In this document: positions 9,855 through 18,111 of the stretch, piece after piece
How the letters are laid out: every line of letters begins with the position of its first letter
Position numbering within the stretch: the first letter of the stretch is position 1
The notes under the pieces: generated by a model
Told to the model about the DNA's origin: nothing
Seen by the model: the letters and a program-made list of their open reading frames with translations, nothing else
The model's database searches: none
Translations under genes and position numbers: made by a program
Assembly (NCBI RefSeq): GCF_014648195.1
Contig: NZ_BMQQ01000003.1
Coordinates: 182,931 to 246,930 of the forward strand
Reading direction: 5' to 3'
DNA length: 64,000 nt
Source of the DNA: Streptomyces purpureus
GTDB lineage: Bacteria; Actinomycetota; Actinomycetes; Streptomycetales; Streptomycetaceae

Positions 9855-11225
9855 ATGACTTCTGAAGCACTCCTGCCGAGTACGGAACGTGCCCTGTTGC
9901 ACCGCGTCGCCCTTGCCCAGTCGGAGGGTCGGGCTCCCTCTTTCGTCGGGGCGGTGGGGCGGGACGGGCGGACCGTCTGGGCGGGTTCGCGCAGTTGTGT
10001 CGAGGGACACGCGCCCGACGCGGACACCCAGTACCGGATCGGTTCGATCACCAAGGTCTTCACCGCCGTCCTCGTCATTCGGCTGCGTGACGAGGGACTG
10101 CTCGATCTGGACGATCCACTGGAGAAGCACCTGCCGGGCACCGGTGTCGGCGAGGTAACGATCGCTCAACTCCTCACGCACAGCGCGGGCCTGGCGGCCG
10201 AGACGCCGTCGCCCTGGTGGGAGCGCACCTCCGCGACGCTCCGGCCGACGCTGGACGCCGTCCTGGGGGAGCGGCCGCTGGTGCATCCCGTGGGGCGGCG
10301 GCACCACTACTCCAACCCTGGCTACACACTGCTCGGTTCGCTGGTGGAGGCGGTGCGCGGGCGGTCCTGGGAGGAGTCGCTGCGGAGCGAGATCCTGGAG
10401 CCGCTGGGCCTGCACCGTACGAGCGTGCAGCCGCAGGCCCCGCATGCCGGGGGCTGGGCCGTGCACCCGTGGGCCGATGTGATGCTTCCCGAGCCCTCCG
10501 AGGACCTGGGGCTGATGGCCCCGGCCGGGCAACTGTGGTCCACGGCCGACGACCTGTTGCGTTTCGCGCTCTTCCTCGCCGAGGGGGACGACCGGGTGCT
10601 CAGCGCACGCTCCCTTCAGGAGATGCGTACGCCCGCGTCGCCCGCCGAAGCCGGTACGTGGGACGGCACGTACGGGCTCGGGCTCCAGATCGTCGGTGGG
10701 GCGGGGCGGACCCTGGTCGGGCACAGCGGCTCGCTGCCCGGCTTTGTCGCCGGTCTCTGGGTGAGCGTGGAGGAGGGCGTGGCGGGCGTCGCGCTCGCCA
10801 ACGCGACCTCGGGACCGATGGCCGCGGTGGTGGCCGCCGAGCTCCTGGGGATCGTCGCGGACGCGGAGCCGCGCCTCCCCGAGCCCTGGCGCCCGCTGTC
10901 TGAAGTCGATCCGGAGCTCTTGGCGCTCACCGGCCCTTGGTACTGGGGCACCTATGCCTACGGTCTGCGCCTGGCCGCAGACGGCGGTGTGGCCCTGGAG
11001 CCGCTGCGCGGCGCGGGCCGTAACGCCCGGTTCCAGGCGCGGCCTGACGGCACCTGGAGCGGCCTCGACGGGTACTTCGCGGGGGAGACGCTACGAGTGG
11101 TGCGAAGGGAGGACGGTTCCGTGAGCCATCTGGATCTGGGGTCGTTCGTCTTCACCCGGGAGCCCTACGAGCAGGGCGGGGCGGTGCCGGGCGGGGTCGA
11201 CGAGGGCGGCTGGCGCGGTCTCTAG
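9855..11225 (+). CDS. Serine hydrolase of the beta-lactamase / PBP4* family (class C-like)
   Basis: The 456-residue protein carries the catalytic SITK (SxxK) near residue 64, YSN (HYSNPGYTLLG) near residue 155 and HSGSLPGF near residue 295 in place of the KTG box. The C-terminal 120 residues are an extra beta-rich domain (WYWGTYAYGLRL). No signal peptide is visible, so it is probably cytoplasmic, unlike true beta-lactamases. The family includes D-aminopeptidases and esterases; the substrate is unknown. A possible -10 box TATAGA lies 8 nt before the ATG, so the mRNA may be leaderless. Confidence 0.87.
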   Translation: MTSEALLPSTERALLHRVALAQSEGRAPSFVGAVGRDGRTVWAGSRSCVEGHAPDADTQYRIGSITKVFTAVLVIRLRDEGLLDLDDPLEKHLPGTGVGEVTIAQLLTHSAGLAAETPSPWWERTSATLRPTLDAVLGERPLVHPVGRRHHYSNPGYTLLGSLVEAVRGRSWEESLRSEILEPLGLHRTSVQPQAPHAGGWAVHPWADVMLPEPSEDLGLMAPAGQLWSTADDLLRFALFLAEGDDRVLSARSLQEMRTPASPAEAGTWDGTYGLGLQIVGGAGRTLVGHSGSLPGFVAGLWVSVEEGVAGVALANATSGPMAAVVAAELLGIVADAEPRLPEPWRPLSEVDPELLALTGPWYWGTYAYGLRLAADGGVALEPLRGAGRNARFQARPDGTWSGLDGYFAGETLRVVRREDGSVSHLDLGSFVFTREPYEQGGAVPGGVDEGGWRGL

Positions 11226-11249
11226 GAAGAGGCCGCAGCGCGACGGCGA

Positions 11250-11265
11250 TGTTTCACGTGAAACA
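11250..11265. promoter_or_regulatory. parS: parS site 2
   Basis: TGTTTCACGTGAAACA is the full 16-bp parS consensus, perfect and symmetric. It lies 24 bp after the serine hydrolase stop, between convergent genes, and directly abuts the terminator hairpin that follows. Confidence 0.96.
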
Positions 11266-11266
11266 G

Positions 11267-11294
11267 GGCGCCAGGGGAGCGATCCCCCGGCGCC
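11267..11294. terminator. Bidirectional hairpin between convergent genes
   Basis: The arms 11267-11278 and 11283-11294 pair (GGCGCC, one mismatch, GGGGA) around the loop GCGA. It lies between the serine hydrolase and the convergent GNAT gene and begins 2 bp after parS site 2. Confidence 0.65.
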
Positions 11295-11323
11295 TGTCGT
11301 ACGACGGCCGCCTTGAACGACGC

Positions 11324-11776
11324 TCAGAGAGCCAGCTTGAAGCCCACGTGCGAGGCCGTGAAACCGAGCCGCTCGTAGAAGCGCCGGGCGTCGGCGCGCG
11401 AGGCGTTGGACGTCAGCTGGACCAACTGGCAGTCCTGCTTGCGGGCTTCGTCGATGGCCCACTCGATGAGCTGGGTACCCAGTCCCCTGCCGCGTTCGTC
11501 GGCGTGGATCCTGACGCCTTCGATGAGCCCTCGCGTCGTGCCGCGGAGTGACAGTCCGGCGATGACGGTCAGCTGGAGAGTGCCGACGATGCGCCCGTCG
11601 CGCACGGCGACGACCAGATGCTGGTTCGGGTCCTGCGCCAGATGCGCGAAGGCGGTGAGGTACGGCGCGAGATCGTCCGGCGACTCACGCTGGGCGCCCA
11701 GGGCGTCGTCGGCCAGCATGGCCACGATCGCGGGTATGTCGTGGGCGGTCGCCGGCCTGATCTCAAGATCGCTCAT
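11324..11776 (-). CDS. GNAT family N-acetyltransferase
   Basis: The 150-residue protein is a single GNAT domain. Motif A is GVRIHADERGRGLGTQLIEWAI (the acetyl-CoA loop RGRGLG, about residues 90-105), and ARRFYERLGF near residue 135 is the C-terminal signature. It acetylates an unknown amine. The start ATG 11776 gives MSDLEIRPATAHDIP, the usual family beginning. It is encoded 23 bp downstream of the marR gene on the same strand, so it is probably co-transcribed and under MarR control. Confidence 0.88.
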   Translation of the reverse strand: MSDLEIRPATAHDIPAIVAMLADDALGAQRESPDDLAPYLTAFAHLAQDPNQHLVVAVRDGRIVGTLQLTVIAGLSLRGTTRGLIEGVRIHADERGRGLGTQLIEWAIDEARKQDCQLVQLTSNASRADARRFYERLGFTASHVGFKLAL

Positions 11777-11799
11777 GGGTCGCAGGCTACGCGGCCTGA

Positions 11800-12258
11800 T
11801 CACGCCGGCACATGGAGGTCTTCGACAACCCTGACGAGCGGTGCCAGAGCGGGGTTCTTGGCCGCCTCGTCGAGGGCCTCGCGCAGGGCCGTGTCGTTGG
11901 TGGGACGGGCCTCCGCGAGCAGCCGCTGACCGGCCGCGGTGACGTCGGTGTAGATGCCGCGCCGGTCGGTGTCGCAGAGATAGCGCGTGAGCAGCCCGCG
12001 GTCCTCCAGTCGGGTCACCAGACGGGTGGTGGCGCTCTGGCTGAGCACGACGGCGTCCGCGACCTGCTTCATCTGAAGGTGGCCGCCCGGGCCGTTGTGC
12101 TGGCGGCTGAGGACGTCCAGGAGCGAGTACTCGCGCATGCTCAGCCCGTGCCGGGTCTCCAGCGCACGCTCGATGTGGCTCTCGATCTTCCCGTGGAGCA
12201 GAGAGAGTGCGCACCAGCCCTGGGAGAGGGCGGTGAGTGCCGGGTCTGTCGCTGTCAT
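11800..12258 (-). CDS. MarR family transcriptional regulator
   Basis: The 152-residue protein has the winged helix of the MarR family: MREYSLLDVLSRQH, then QMKQVADAVVLSQSATTRLVTRLEDRGLLTR as the recognition region, and the wing CDTDRRGIYTDVTAAG. ATG 12258 is supported by GAGGAGAG 5-8 nt upstream; a longer frame to 12327 lacks a binding site. It is divergent from an MFS exporter across 140 bp containing repeated GCAATTA motifs, the usual arrangement of a ligand-relieved repressor of itself and an efflux pump. Confidence 0.9.
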   Translation of the reverse strand: MTATDPALTALSQGWCALSLLHGKIESHIERALETRHGLSMREYSLLDVLSRQHNGPGGHLQMKQVADAVVLSQSATTRLVTRLEDRGLLTRYLCDTDRRGIYTDVTAAGQRLLAEARPTNDTALREALDEAAKNPALAPLVRVVEDLHVPA

Positions 12259-12307
12259 GGGTCTCTCCTCGGTCCGGAGCGGCTGGCATCCAGAATAGAC
12301 GACCACC

Positions 12308-12347
12308 GCAATAGCCCGCGCTTGCAATTAATCGGCGCCTGCAATTA
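12308..12347. promoter_or_regulatory. Candidate MarR operator between marR and the MFS gene
   Basis: Three GCAAT motifs occur at 12308 (GCAATA), 12324 (GCAATTA) and 12341 (GCAATTA), spaced 16 and 17 bp. TTGCA at 12322-12326 and TGCAA at 12340-12344 also form an inverted repeat around 13 bp. This is the only AT-rich stretch in the divergent gap, so it likely covers both promoters. Confidence 0.5.
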
Positions 12348-12398
12348 TTGTGGACGCTCGTAAGGCGCTAGCGCAAACTCCTGGGAAGGTGTAACCCC

Positions 12399-13613
12399 AT
12401 GCCACTCGCGCTCCTCGCCCTCGCCATCGGGGCCTTCGGGATCGGAACCACCGAGTTCGTGATCATGGGTCTACTCCCCGAGGTCGCCGGCGACTTCCAC
12501 GTCTCGATCCCCACGGCCGGGTACCTGGTCACCGGCTACGCCCTCGGTGTCGTCCTCGGCGCTCCGCTGATGACCGTGCTCGGCACTCGCATCTCCCGCA
12601 AGCGGATGCTGATGCTGCTGATGGGGCTGTTCATCGCGGGCAACGTGCTCTCCGCACTGGCCCCGACTTTCGAGCTGATGCTGGCGGGACGCGTCGTCGC
12701 CTCGCTCGCCCACGGCGCCTTCTTCGGCATCGGTTCGGTCGTGGCGGCCGACCTGGTCGCCCCTGAGAAGAAGGCCGGCGCCATCGCGATGATGTTCACC
12801 GGCCTGACCGTCGCCAACGTCGTCGGCGTGCCGCTCGGCACCTTCATCGGCCAGACCGCCGGCTGGCGGGCAACCTTCACCATCGTGGCCGCGCTCGGCG
12901 TCCTGGGTCTGGTGGGCGTCGCCAAGCTGGTGCCCGAGCAGCCCAAGCCCGAGGGCGTACGGATCCGCCACGAGCTGGCCGCGTTCCGCAACATCCAGGT
13001 CCTGCTGGCCATGGCCATGACGGTGCTCGGCTTCGGCGGTGTCTTCGCCGCGATCACCTACATCACGCCGATGATGACCGACGCCGCCGGCTTCGCCGAC
13101 TCCTCCGTCACCTGGCTGCTGGTCCTGTTCGGCCTCGGCATGGTCGGCGGCAACCTCGTCGGCGGAAAGTTCGCGGACCGCGCGCTGATGCCGATGCTGT
13201 ACATCTCGCTCGGTGCCCTCGCCCTGGTCCTGGGGCTCTTCACGGTCACCGCCCACAACAAGATCGCCGCGGCCGTCACCATCACCCTCATCGGCGCCCT
13301 CGGCTTCGCGACCGTACCGCCGCTGCAGAAGCGCGTCCTCGACCAGGCCTCCGGCGCCCCGACCCTCGCCTCGGCCGTCAACATCGGCGCCTTCAACCTG
13401 GGCAACGCCCTGGCCGCATGGCTGGGTGGCATCGTCATCGCCGCCGGTCTCGGAATCACTGCCCCGAACTGGGTCGGAGCCGTGCTCGCAGCCTCGGCGC
13501 TCGCTCTCGCGGTGCTCTCCAGCGCGCTGGAGCGCCGTGACGTCCGCCGGGACAGCCGGATCGTGGCCGCAGGCGTCCCGGAGCCGGTGGCCGTGCCGGC
13601 CGGCCGCAGCTGA
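12399..13613 (+). CDS. MFS drug exporter, DHA1 family
   Basis: The 404-residue protein has twelve hydrophobic segments. It starts ALLALAIGAFGIGTTEFVIMG, typical of the DHA1 group of arabinose/chloramphenicol-type exporters, and carries the loop 2-3 motif VLGTRISRKRML near residues 60-71. It would export drugs or metabolites with a proton gradient; the substrate is unknown. It is divergent from marR with shared repeats between them, so the substrate may be the MarR ligand. GGGAAGGTG lies before ATG 12399. Confidence 0.9.
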   Translation: MPLALLALAIGAFGIGTTEFVIMGLLPEVAGDFHVSIPTAGYLVTGYALGVVLGAPLMTVLGTRISRKRMLMLLMGLFIAGNVLSALAPTFELMLAGRVVASLAHGAFFGIGSVVAADLVAPEKKAGAIAMMFTGLTVANVVGVPLGTFIGQTAGWRATFTIVAALGVLGLVGVAKLVPEQPKPEGVRIRHELAAFRNIQVLLAMAMTVLGFGGVFAAITYITPMMTDAAGFADSSVTWLLVLFGLGMVGGNLVGGKFADRALMPMLYISLGALALVLGLFTVTAHNKIAAAVTITLIGALGFATVPPLQKRVLDQASGAPTLASAVNIGAFNLGNALAAWLGGIVIAAGLGITAPNWVGAVLAASALALAVLSSALERRDVRRDSRIVAAGVPEPVAVPAGRS

Positions 13614-13631
13614 TCCGGCCGGCGAAGGGCG

Positions 13632-14528
13632 TCAGCCCGCCGCGACCGTGAGAGGAGCGAAGCGGCGGGTCCAGTCCCCGGGCAGGCCGGGGACGCCATA
13701 GGTCATCACCGCGTTGAAGGCGATCGGATCCAGGCCGTTCGCCTTCAGCCATGCCAGCAGCTCTTCGTGGCGTACGTCGATGTCCGTGCGCAGAGGCCGG
13801 TCGGTGTGCGCGGCGAGGGAGGCGACCAGTGCTTGCGCAGTGGCGGTGTCCCGGGCGATCAAGGGGCCGACGACGTGGGTCTCCATATTGGGCCATGCCG
13901 CGGCGAAGCCGGTGATCTCGCCGCTGTCCTCGGCCACCCGGAGCTGGTCCGTGAAGGCGGGCAGGCGGGTCAGCACATGGGTCCGGTCGAGTCCGAAGAC
14001 CTCGGCGTCCAGGCGCAGAAGGGCGGGAAGATCCTCCGCGGTGGCCGGTCGGGTGGTGACTGGGGGAGCGGCGGCCACGGCGGTGAAGCGCCCCTGGACC
14101 ATCTCCGCTCGCCCTGTCACGACGAAGCCGAGCTGCTCGTAGAGCGGGCGCCCGGCCGGGGTGGCATGCAGGGTGAGGGGTGTGTGCCCCGCCTCGGCCA
14201 TGGCATGGCGCATCAGGCGGCGGCCGATGCCCTGGCGGGCGTACCGTTCGGCGACCAGGACCATCCCGACGGCGCCCAGCCCGAGCCTGGCGTGTGCGCC
14301 CGCGCCGGGGCCGTACGACGTGAGGACACAGGCCGTCGCCAGGCCCTTGCCCGACGGGTCGCCGATGCCGTATCCGGTGCCGGCCGCGAGCAGCAGGCTC
14401 CACTTGTGTTCCTCGCGTGGCCAGCCGCGGTTCTCGGAGAGGTCGGCACAGGCGGTGAGATCTTCCAGCGTCAGCCGGCGGATGGGGAGCGACAGAGGGG
14501 AGGGAGCGTCGGGCAGCGGTGTCGGCAT
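13632..14528 (-). CDS. Two-domain GNAT acetyltransferase
   Basis: The 298-residue protein has two GNAT halves. The first (about 15-145) carries GMVLVAERYARQGIGRRLMRHAM with the acetyl-CoA loop, then RPLYEQLGFV. The second (about 160-290) resembles the acetyltransf_18 half seen in such tandem proteins and lacks a clear loop. Substrate unknown. The start ATG 14528 lies 5 bp after the stop of the membrane-protein gene upstream, so the two are probably co-transcribed. It is convergent with the MFS gene, 18 bp apart. Confidence 0.85.
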   Translation of the reverse strand: MPTPLPDAPSPLSLPIRRLTLEDLTACADLSENRGWPREEHKWSLLLAAGTGYGIGDPSGKGLATACVLTSYGPGAGAHARLGLGAVGMVLVAERYARQGIGRRLMRHAMAEAGHTPLTLHATPAGRPLYEQLGFVVTGRAEMVQGRFTAVAAAPPVTTRPATAEDLPALLRLDAEVFGLDRTHVLTRLPAFTDQLRVAEDSGEITGFAAAWPNMETHVVGPLIARDTATAQALVASLAAHTDRPLRTDIDVRHEELLAWLKANGLDPIAFNAVMTYGVPGLPGDWTRRFAPLTVAAG

Positions 14529-14533
14529 GGTCT

Positions 14534-15100
14534 TCAGGCTGTCGGACGGGAAGATCCCACGTCCACCCGATTTCGCCGGACGGGAGACGCCGAAGAGGCG
14601 CGCAGCCGACGCCCACGTCGCGTGAGCCCCCATGGCTTGAGCACGGAGATCGCCGTCATGAAGAGATAGGCGGCCGTGGCCACGCTGGGCGCGGCGAGCA
14701 GGCTGCTGTCGGGTACTCCGGCGGCTGCGGCGCGGTCGATCTCCGGCCGCAGGGAGAAGATCGTGGCGCCCGCGGTGATCACCGTGAGCCAGAACTTGAT
14801 CCAGACCCAGCGGTGCCGGGCCAGTCCCCAGGGCGTGCCGAGCGCCAGTACCAGCCCGCTGACCAGCGTCGTCAGAGCCACGGGTGCAAGCAGCCAGTCG
14901 CCGAAAACCTTCATGGCGCGATAGGCCGCCTCCGTCAGGGAGGAGTCGCGGGTGGTGTACGCGGTGGTGCCGAGCGTCAGCAGGCCGAGAGTGAGGCCCA
15001 GCCAGCTCACGGAGACGGCGACATGGACGACGAGGAGGGCCCGGCGGACCGGGCGCTGGATTGGTTTCACGTGAAACACCGTCCCGTCCCGGCCGGTCAT
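14534..15100 (-). CDS. Integral membrane protein (DUF2269-like), N-terminus overlaps parS
   Basis: The 188-residue protein has four hydrophobic segments near residues 22-45, 72-95, 105-122 and 140-160 and a basic tail. It resembles DUF2269-type membrane proteins; function unknown. Two starts are possible: ATG 15100, without a clear binding site, or GTG 15070, which is the GTG inside the parS core CACGTG and gives a protein beginning VKPIQRP. The region GGACGG lies about 8 nt before that GTG. cydCD in this window shows the same arrangement and the same VKPI beginning. Confidence 0.75.
   Translation of the reverse strand: MTGRDGTVFHVKPIQRPVRRALLVVHVAVSVSWLGLTLGLLTLGTTAYTTRDSSLTEAAYRAMKVFGDWLLAPVALTTLVSGLVLALGTPWGLARHRWVWIKFWLTVITAGATIFSLRPEIDRAAAAGVPDSSLLAAPSVATAAYLFMTAISVLKPWGLTRRGRRLRASSASPVRRNRVDVGSSRPTA
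15063..15078. promoter_or_regulatory. parS: parS site 3, overlapping a gene start
   Basis: GGTTTCACGTGAAACA contains the exact 14-bp core (15064-15077). It lies within the first codons of the membrane-protein gene on the minus strand and 70 bp upstream of the divergent HAD gene. Confidence 0.95.
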
Positions 15101-15147
15101 CCCGCGTCTGACGCCGGGAGTAAGTGCACGTACTAGCCTCGGCGTAC

Positions 15148-15789
15148 ATGGCGACCTCGCGCAGACTGCATCTCTTCGACCTCGACGGGACCCTGATCCG
15201 CGGCTCGGCGGCCGCAGTGGAGATCTCGCGCCAACTCGGCCTGAGCGAAGAGATCGCCGAGCTGGAGCGGAGCTTCCTGCTCAAGGGCCTGGCGCCGGCC
15301 GATTTCGCCGTCCAGGCAAGGGAGCTGTGGGCCGAGCTGACCGAGGCGCAGGTCGTGGCGGCCTTCGAGGGTGCTCCATGGCTGCACGGCATACGCGAAG
15401 TGTGGGCGGAGATCAGGGCGGGGGGCGACTACTGCGCGGTCATTTCGCTCTCCCCCGACTTCTTTGTGGAACGGCTTCTGGACTGGGGCGTTCATGCCGC
15501 CCATGGGTCCCGCTGGCCTGCGGTTCCGTTTACCGCACCGGTGGATCGGGAGGGCATTCTCAACGCCGCGGCCAAGGTGAAGATCGCGGACCGGCTCTGT
15601 GCAGAGTTCGGGGTGACTCTGGACGACTGCGTTGCATACGGTGATTCCATGTCCGACGCGGAGATTTTCGCGGCGGTCCCGCAGGCAGTGGCGGTGAATG
15701 CGGACCACCATCTGTCCGGACTCGCCACGTTTACCTATATGGGGGGCGATTTGCGCGAAGTCTATGAACTGGTGCGTGGGCACGGATAG
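15148..15789 (+). CDS. HAD family hydrolase (SerB-like phosphatase)
   Basis: The 213-residue protein has HAD motif I LFDLDGTLIRG near residue 10, motif II around CAVISLSPDF near 97 and motif III/IV YGDSMSDAEIF near 168. It belongs to the SerB/IB group that hydrolyses small phosphomonoesters; the substrate is unknown. The start ATG 15148 gives MATSRRLHLFDLDGT. No ribosome binding site is seen, and TAGCCT lies 8 nt before the ATG, so the mRNA may be leaderless or have a very short leader. It is divergent from the parS-overlapping membrane gene. Confidence 0.87.
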   Translation: MATSRRLHLFDLDGTLIRGSAAAVEISRQLGLSEEIAELERSFLLKGLAPADFAVQARELWAELTEAQVVAAFEGAPWLHGIREVWAEIRAGGDYCAVISLSPDFFVERLLDWGVHAAHGSRWPAVPFTAPVDREGILNAAAKVKIADRLCAEFGVTLDDCVAYGDSMSDAEIFAAVPQAVAVNADHHLSGLATFTYMGGDLREVYELVRGHG

Positions 15790-15996
15790 TTCATAGGCCC
15801 CTTGGGACGGACATGCCTTCAGGGAGCCCAGGACAGGGGCGTGAGGGGATGCAGCCTAACCGGAATGCGGGCGTGAATGCCCGGGATCTCCGCTTTCTGT
15901 TCGGCGCGAGGGCCAAGCCTGGCATCCTTCGAAGACGACAGCCATGGGCACAGTCATCAACGGACCGACTGAAAGATGTTCGAGGCGAGGCACACG

Positions 15997-17541
15997 ATGG
16001 ACGCTCCGACCACCACGTCGGCCGACAGCGGCACTCTCGACGACGGCAACGACAGCGGAAGCACCGGTAATTCCGGCGGGGGTTGGTTCACCCCGCGGAA
16101 ACCGCCCACGCCGGCCGGTACGACGCCTCCGGCGACGGCAGCGGGAGCCGAGGACCGCGCGCGGCCCGACGACCGGGAGACACCGCCCCGAATAGCCATG
16201 CCGCGCCGCCCCGTCACCGCCATACGGCCGGTGGGCAGCGGCGCGGACCGCATACCGCAGAGCCCCTGGCCTGCCTCTGCGCAGCCGGAGCCCCGACCGG
16301 AGCCTGAGCCGCAGTCCGAGGCAGAGGCCCACCCCATACCCCGCCCCCGGAGCGAATCCCGACCGGAGCCGAGGCCGGAGCCTCAACCGGAGCCGAAGGC
16401 AGAGCCGCGGCCCGAGCAGGGCTCCCCCGACGCGATCCTCGTCCGCCGCACCCTTGCCGAGGTCGCCCCCGTCGCGGACAAGGTCACCTCGTACTTCTAC
16501 GCGTTGCTCTTCGTCCGCCATCCCGAGCTGCGGTCCCTCTTCCCCGCCGCCATGGACGCCCAGCGCGACCGGCTCCTCAAGGCGCTGCTGACCGCCGCCG
16601 AGCACATGGACAACCCCGCCGTGCTCACGGACTACCTGCGGCACCTGGGCCGGGGCCACCGCAAGTACGGCACCCAGGCCTCGCACTATCCCGCCGTCGG
16701 CGAGGCCCTGATCGGCGCGCTGACCCGGTACGCGACGACCACCTGGGACGAGGAGAGCGAGGCCGCCTGGGTCCGCACGTACACGACCATCTCGCAGATC
16801 ATGATCGACGCTGCCGCGGAGAACGAGCTGACCGCTCCGGCGTGGTGGCATGCGGAGGTGGTGTCGCACGATCTGCGGACCCCGGACATCGCGGTGGTCA
16901 CCGTCCGGCCCGACCAGCCGTACCCCTTCCTCGCCGGGCAGTACACCTCCCTGGAAACGCCCTGGTGGCCCCGGGTCTGGCGGCACTACTCCTTCGCGTC
17001 GGCGCCCCGCCCGGACGGACTTCTCTCCTTCCACGTCAAGGCCGTCCCGGCCGGCTGGGTCTCCAACGCCCTGGTGCATCACGCCCGCCCCGGTGACGTA
17101 CTGCGGCTCGGCCCGCCCGCCGGGTCGATGACCGTCGACCACTCCACCGACAACGGTCTGCTCTGTCTGGGCGGCGGCACGGGCATCGCGCCGATCAAGG
17201 CGCTCGTGGAGGATGTCGCCCAGCACGGCGAGCGGCGCGCGGTCGAAGTGTTCTACGGCGCGCGCAGCGACCACGACCTCTATGACATCGACACCATGCT
17301 CCGGCTCCAGCAGGCCCACCCCTGGCTCGCCGTGCGGACGATCGTCGACGACCGCGCGCACCGGTCTCTGCTGCTTCCGGACGCGGTGCGGGAGTACGGG
17401 CCGTGGGACGAGTTCGACGCCTATCTCTCCGGGCCGGTGGGCATGATCCGCAGCGGTGTCGACGCGCTCCGAGGCATCGGTATCCCCTCCGACCGGATCC
17501 GCCACGACTCCCTCGAAGAGCTGGTGGCGGCCGCCGACTAG
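15997..17541 (+). CDS. Flavohaemoglobin-type globin-oxidoreductase with Pro/Glu-rich N-terminal extension
   Basis: The 514-residue protein starts at ATG 15997 (CGAGGCGAGG ends 6 nt before it). Residues 1-145 are disordered, including a Pro-Glu/Arg repeat tract at about 92-140. A globin domain (146-275) follows, with a candidate proximal His in GRGHRKYG. Then come an FAD domain with RHYSFA near 328 and an NAD(P) domain with GGGTGIAP near 392 and SGPVGMI near 475. Flavohaemoglobins use NAD(P)H to oxidise NO to nitrate. The extension is absent from classical Hmp. An NO-scavenging role is inferred from the domains. It is convergent with the Nudix gene. Confidence 0.87.
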   Translation: MDAPTTTSADSGTLDDGNDSGSTGNSGGGWFTPRKPPTPAGTTPPATAAGAEDRARPDDRETPPRIAMPRRPVTAIRPVGSGADRIPQSPWPASAQPEPRPEPEPQSEAEAHPIPRPRSESRPEPRPEPQPEPKAEPRPEQGSPDAILVRRTLAEVAPVADKVTSYFYALLFVRHPELRSLFPAAMDAQRDRLLKALLTAAEHMDNPAVLTDYLRHLGRGHRKYGTQASHYPAVGEALIGALTRYATTTWDEESEAAWVRTYTTISQIMIDAAAENELTAPAWWHAEVVSHDLRTPDIAVVTVRPDQPYPFLAGQYTSLETPWWPRVWRHYSFASAPRPDGLLSFHVKAVPAGWVSNALVHHARPGDVLRLGPPAGSMTVDHSTDNGLLCLGGGTGIAPIKALVEDVAQHGERRAVEVFYGARSDHDLYDIDTMLRLQQAHPWLAVRTIVDDRAHRSLLLPDAVREYGPWDEFDAYLSGPVGMIRSGVDALRGIGIPSDRIRHDSLEELVAAAD

Positions 17542-17570
17542 CGGCGCGCCGTATCAGAGCAGGTCGGTCA

Positions 17571-18050
17571 TCAGCCCAGGTCGGGCGCGTGCATCGCACG
17601 GACGCCCTCGATGTTGCCGTCCAGGTAGTGGCGCAGTGACAACGGGACGAGATGGACGGCGGCGATGCCGACACGGCTGAACGGCACCCGGACGATCTCG
17701 TACTCCCCACAGGGCTCGTCGACCTCGGGGCCGTGACGCTGGGCGGGGTCCATCGACTCCAGGCGGCAGACGAAGAAGTGCTGCACCTTCACGCCGGAAA
17801 CACCGCCGTCGACGATGTGCTCGACGGTGTCGACGAAGCAGGGCACCACATCGCTGATCTTCGCCCCGAGCTCCTCGTGCACTTCGCGGTGGAGGGCGTC
17901 GACGACGGTGGCGTCCCCCGGCTCGACCCCGCCGCCGGGGGTCAGCCAGTACGGATCGACTCCGGGCTTGGTCCGCTTGATCAGGATGAGGTCGTCGCCG
18001 TCGAGCAGGATGGCACGGGCGGTGCGCTTGACCACTGGACGTTCGGTCAT
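17571..18050 (-). CDS. Nudix hydrolase
   Basis: The 159-residue protein has a Nudix box GGGVEPGDATVVDALHREV followed by HEELGA (about residues 40-65). The REVHEELG core is intact, but the box has Asp for the first Glu and one extra residue before REV compared with the classic spacing. Nudix enzymes cleave nucleoside diphosphates linked to another group; the substrate is unknown. ATG 18050 is chosen as the start because family similarity begins there. It is encoded 61 bp downstream of the lysR gene on the same strand. Confidence 0.85.
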   Translation of the reverse strand: MTERPVVKRTARAILLDGDDLILIKRTKPGVDPYWLTPGGGVEPGDATVVDALHREVHEELGAKISDVVPCFVDTVEHIVDGGVSGVKVQHFFVCRLESMDPAQRHGPEVDEPCGEYEIVRVPFSRVGIAAVHLVPLSLRHYLDGNIEGVRAMHAPDLG

Positions 18051-18111
18051 GGCATGAAAATGGCCCGTGGAAGGCCCTCTGAAACCCCTGGGAACCTTCC
18101 CGGTCGGTGTC

